DNA of 64,000 nt from Elysia crispata (taxonomy: Eukaryota; Mollusca; Gastropoda; Plakobranchidae): the NCBI GenBank assembly GCA_033675545.1, contig JAWDGP010007321.1:92001-156000 (forward strand), given 5' to 3'. Below, in pieces: positions 62,580 through 64,000 of the stretch. The notes below the pieces were generated by a model, which was given only the letters and a program-made list of their open reading frames with translations, had not been told where the DNA came from and did no database searches. The translations under genes were made by a program, and so were the position numbers. Position 1 is the first letter of the stretch. Each line of letters starts with the position of its first letter.

Positions 62580-64000
62580 CTGTACCCATGAAAAAGAAAC
62601 TCAGAGTGAGCAAATTAAAAGCCATAAATGCCTCTGATTCCATCTTCGATGAGATATTGTATTTGTTAAGTTCCCATTAAAAACTACCATTACCATAACC
62701 CCTTCTTGACACAAGGCTTAAGTTCTTTGGACCTTCACTGCATTTCACCCACTAAAAGAAGTAGGCATTTACAACAAGTGCCATGGTTCTGGGTGCGCTG
62801 GTCTAGATCTAGCTTTCGTTGACATGCCCTTCCCTTTTCCTTTGCCAGAGGCAGATGCAGTTGTTTCAGAACTAGGTTTAGATCCATCACTGTCAGAATT
62901 AGGTCTACATCCAGTCTTCCCAGACCATTCATATGCTCTAGGCCCTACCTTTCTCTTTTTCTCAGTGGGTCTATCTGAATCAGACACTGAGCTGGAAATG
63001 TCACTAGATATAGATCGACCTATTTCCAAGTCATAGTCGTTACCTGAATCAGAATAGTAATGTTCATCATCACTACCATCTGTCAATAATTTTAGCACTT
63101 CATCTCTTCGATACAAAGGTTTTAGAACCCTTTTTCCATTGCTAGTGGACGGCTCCATGCTTGTCTTTCGACAGCTGAGCTCAGAAAGAAGGCCCTTATT
63201 TTGGTCACAAAGCCTTGTCCTTCACCCTCCAGTCAAAGGTCTACACGAAGTATTTTTCTTCAAAAAAGAGTTACTCGTATGGATTCAAATCTGCTTTCAC
63301 TTTTGCTCTGTTATTTTTAGTTTGTTTTGTATGACGAAGAGAAAATGCCGTACTACAAGTGTCATACTGGTCTTTTGCTATGCAGCAGGCGTGACCTACC
63401 TATTACAGCAAAGCAGCAACTTGGAACTTTCTGCATAGGGCAATTTATGCAGTACTTACTACATCATATAGGTCTTGAAGAGGTTAAACAAGTGATTCAA
63501 AACATCCCTTCCACTGAAAAAAATTACTCTCAAACTGCAAGCTCAAAATGAAAGTTCAAGCTTCTTATTTTTTACACATCAAAACTAATTCACAAATGAA
63601 TGAAAGCTAGAACACCTGTAGGAATGACTGTGCAGACATATGAGGTTAGTTGTAAATACAAGCAAGACATGCATTCAAGTTCTACTTTTTATCACTGCTC
63701 AGCTCACAGAACAGCAAATGTAAATGAACTATAATTGTTAGGAAAAGCAAGTGGTATAAACTATGAAATCAATTTATTTTGATATTTTTAAGAGATGTGA
63801 GATGCAACTAACTTTGAACTGAATATGAAATTGAGGTTAAAAGAACTTTTAATACCACACGATCCATACTTTGCAGAGGATTCAGAATGAATAAGATAAT
63901 GAATCAAACATAACCTAAATTAAGTTCAATTTTTTTTTGTTCATGGGTAATCTTGTTGTATCTGTTTCTTGTAATACTGTTTCGTTTGATTTTTTTGCAG
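62580..64000 (-). other. XRCC5: Ku80 intron (partial) to the right edge
   Basis: No further Ku80 exon is recognisable on the minus strand. The stretch holds the open frame at 62769-63158 and otherwise mixed AT-rich DNA. Confidence 0.6.
62769..63158 (-). pseudogene. Possible piggyBac-type transposase N-terminus
   Basis: A 129-codon frame: MEPSTSNGKRVLKPLYRRDE, then VLKLLTDGSDDEHYYSDSGN, an acidic Ser-rich stretch (SISSDISSSVSDSD), a basic patch (EKKRKVGPRA) and a GKGKGKG tail ending PAHPEPWHLL. An N-terminal R(R/K)..VL.LL..SD.(D/E) motif followed by disordered acidic sequence is common at the start of piggyBac-type (PGBD) proteins. No DDD catalytic domain follows, and no terminal repeats or TTAA pair could be fixed. 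It could also be an unrelated intronic gene fragment. Confidence 0.35.

Noticed and set aside
63139-63551. Plus-strand frames next to the piggyBac-like piece
   Set aside because: A Cys-containing stretch (PYYKCHTGLLLC) faintly recalls a piggyBac zinc finger, but it is on the opposite strand to the N-terminal piece and too short to assign.
63983-64000. Splice-acceptor-like end of the window (pyrimidines then CAG on the plus strand)
   Set aside because: Ku80 is on the minus strand and no plus-strand gene is supported; T-rich tracts ending in CAG are common by chance.

Overview
The window is animal nuclear DNA. It has GT-AG introns up to 22.5 kb, no bacterial-style gene packing, an AT-rich background, very long (GA)n/(CT)n microsatellites and many families of decayed transposable elements. 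The two host genes are glutaminase and Ku80. Together with the repeat style (long GA tracts, many CTAGAT/AGATCT motifs, jockey/I-type LINEs) they point to a lophotrochozoan, most likely a gastropod mollusc. That placement is an inference.

Region 1 (1 to about 31.5 kb) is the 5' part of a glutaminase gene (GLS) on the minus strand. A probable non-coding first exon near 31.3 kb is followed by coding exon 1 (29619-30187: mitochondrial leader, Gly-rich linker), exon 2 (7010-7103), exon 3 (1266-1402) and exon 4 (928-1057). Codon phases match at every junction, giving 310 continuous residues. The catalytic domain lies beyond the left edge. Intron 1 (22.5 kb) is a trap for repeats: more than ten CT/GA tracts, an exact 4 x 244-bp tandem array inside a 2-kb dispersed repeat, fold-back elements, a pogo-type MITE, and several copies of a Helitron-like family.

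Region 2 (about 31.5 to 51 kb) lies between the genes and is almost wholly repetitive. It holds Helitron-like copies, a second copy of the 2-kb dispersed repeat split by an old Ty3/Gypsy-type LTR element (34801-38433, with LINE and SINE-like fragments inside), a broken jockey/I-type LINE with APE, RT and RNase H parts (about 40.5-43.9 kb), a pogo-transposase fragment, a 73-bp minisatellite, a long (ACT)n tract and a CpG-rich direct repeat.

Region 3 (51.1 kb to the right edge) is the 3' end of Ku80 (XRCC5) on the minus strand. Four exons (62507-62579, 61555-61667, 53140-53236, 51083-51234) join in phase into 144 residues ending in the DNA-PKcs-binding tail. Its 8.3-kb intron holds a second, older Gypsy-type element (54509-59337) that itself carries a pogo-type MITE.

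I found no tRNA, rRNA or CRISPR array, no Polinton, and no clearly new coding system. The most unusual content is the repeat architecture: a Helitron-like family with a conserved terminal hairpin, microsatellite-bounded mobile units, and nested insertions that can be dated against each other. The two genes act in unrelated pathways (mitochondrial glutamine breakdown; DNA end joining) and nothing suggests co-regulation.
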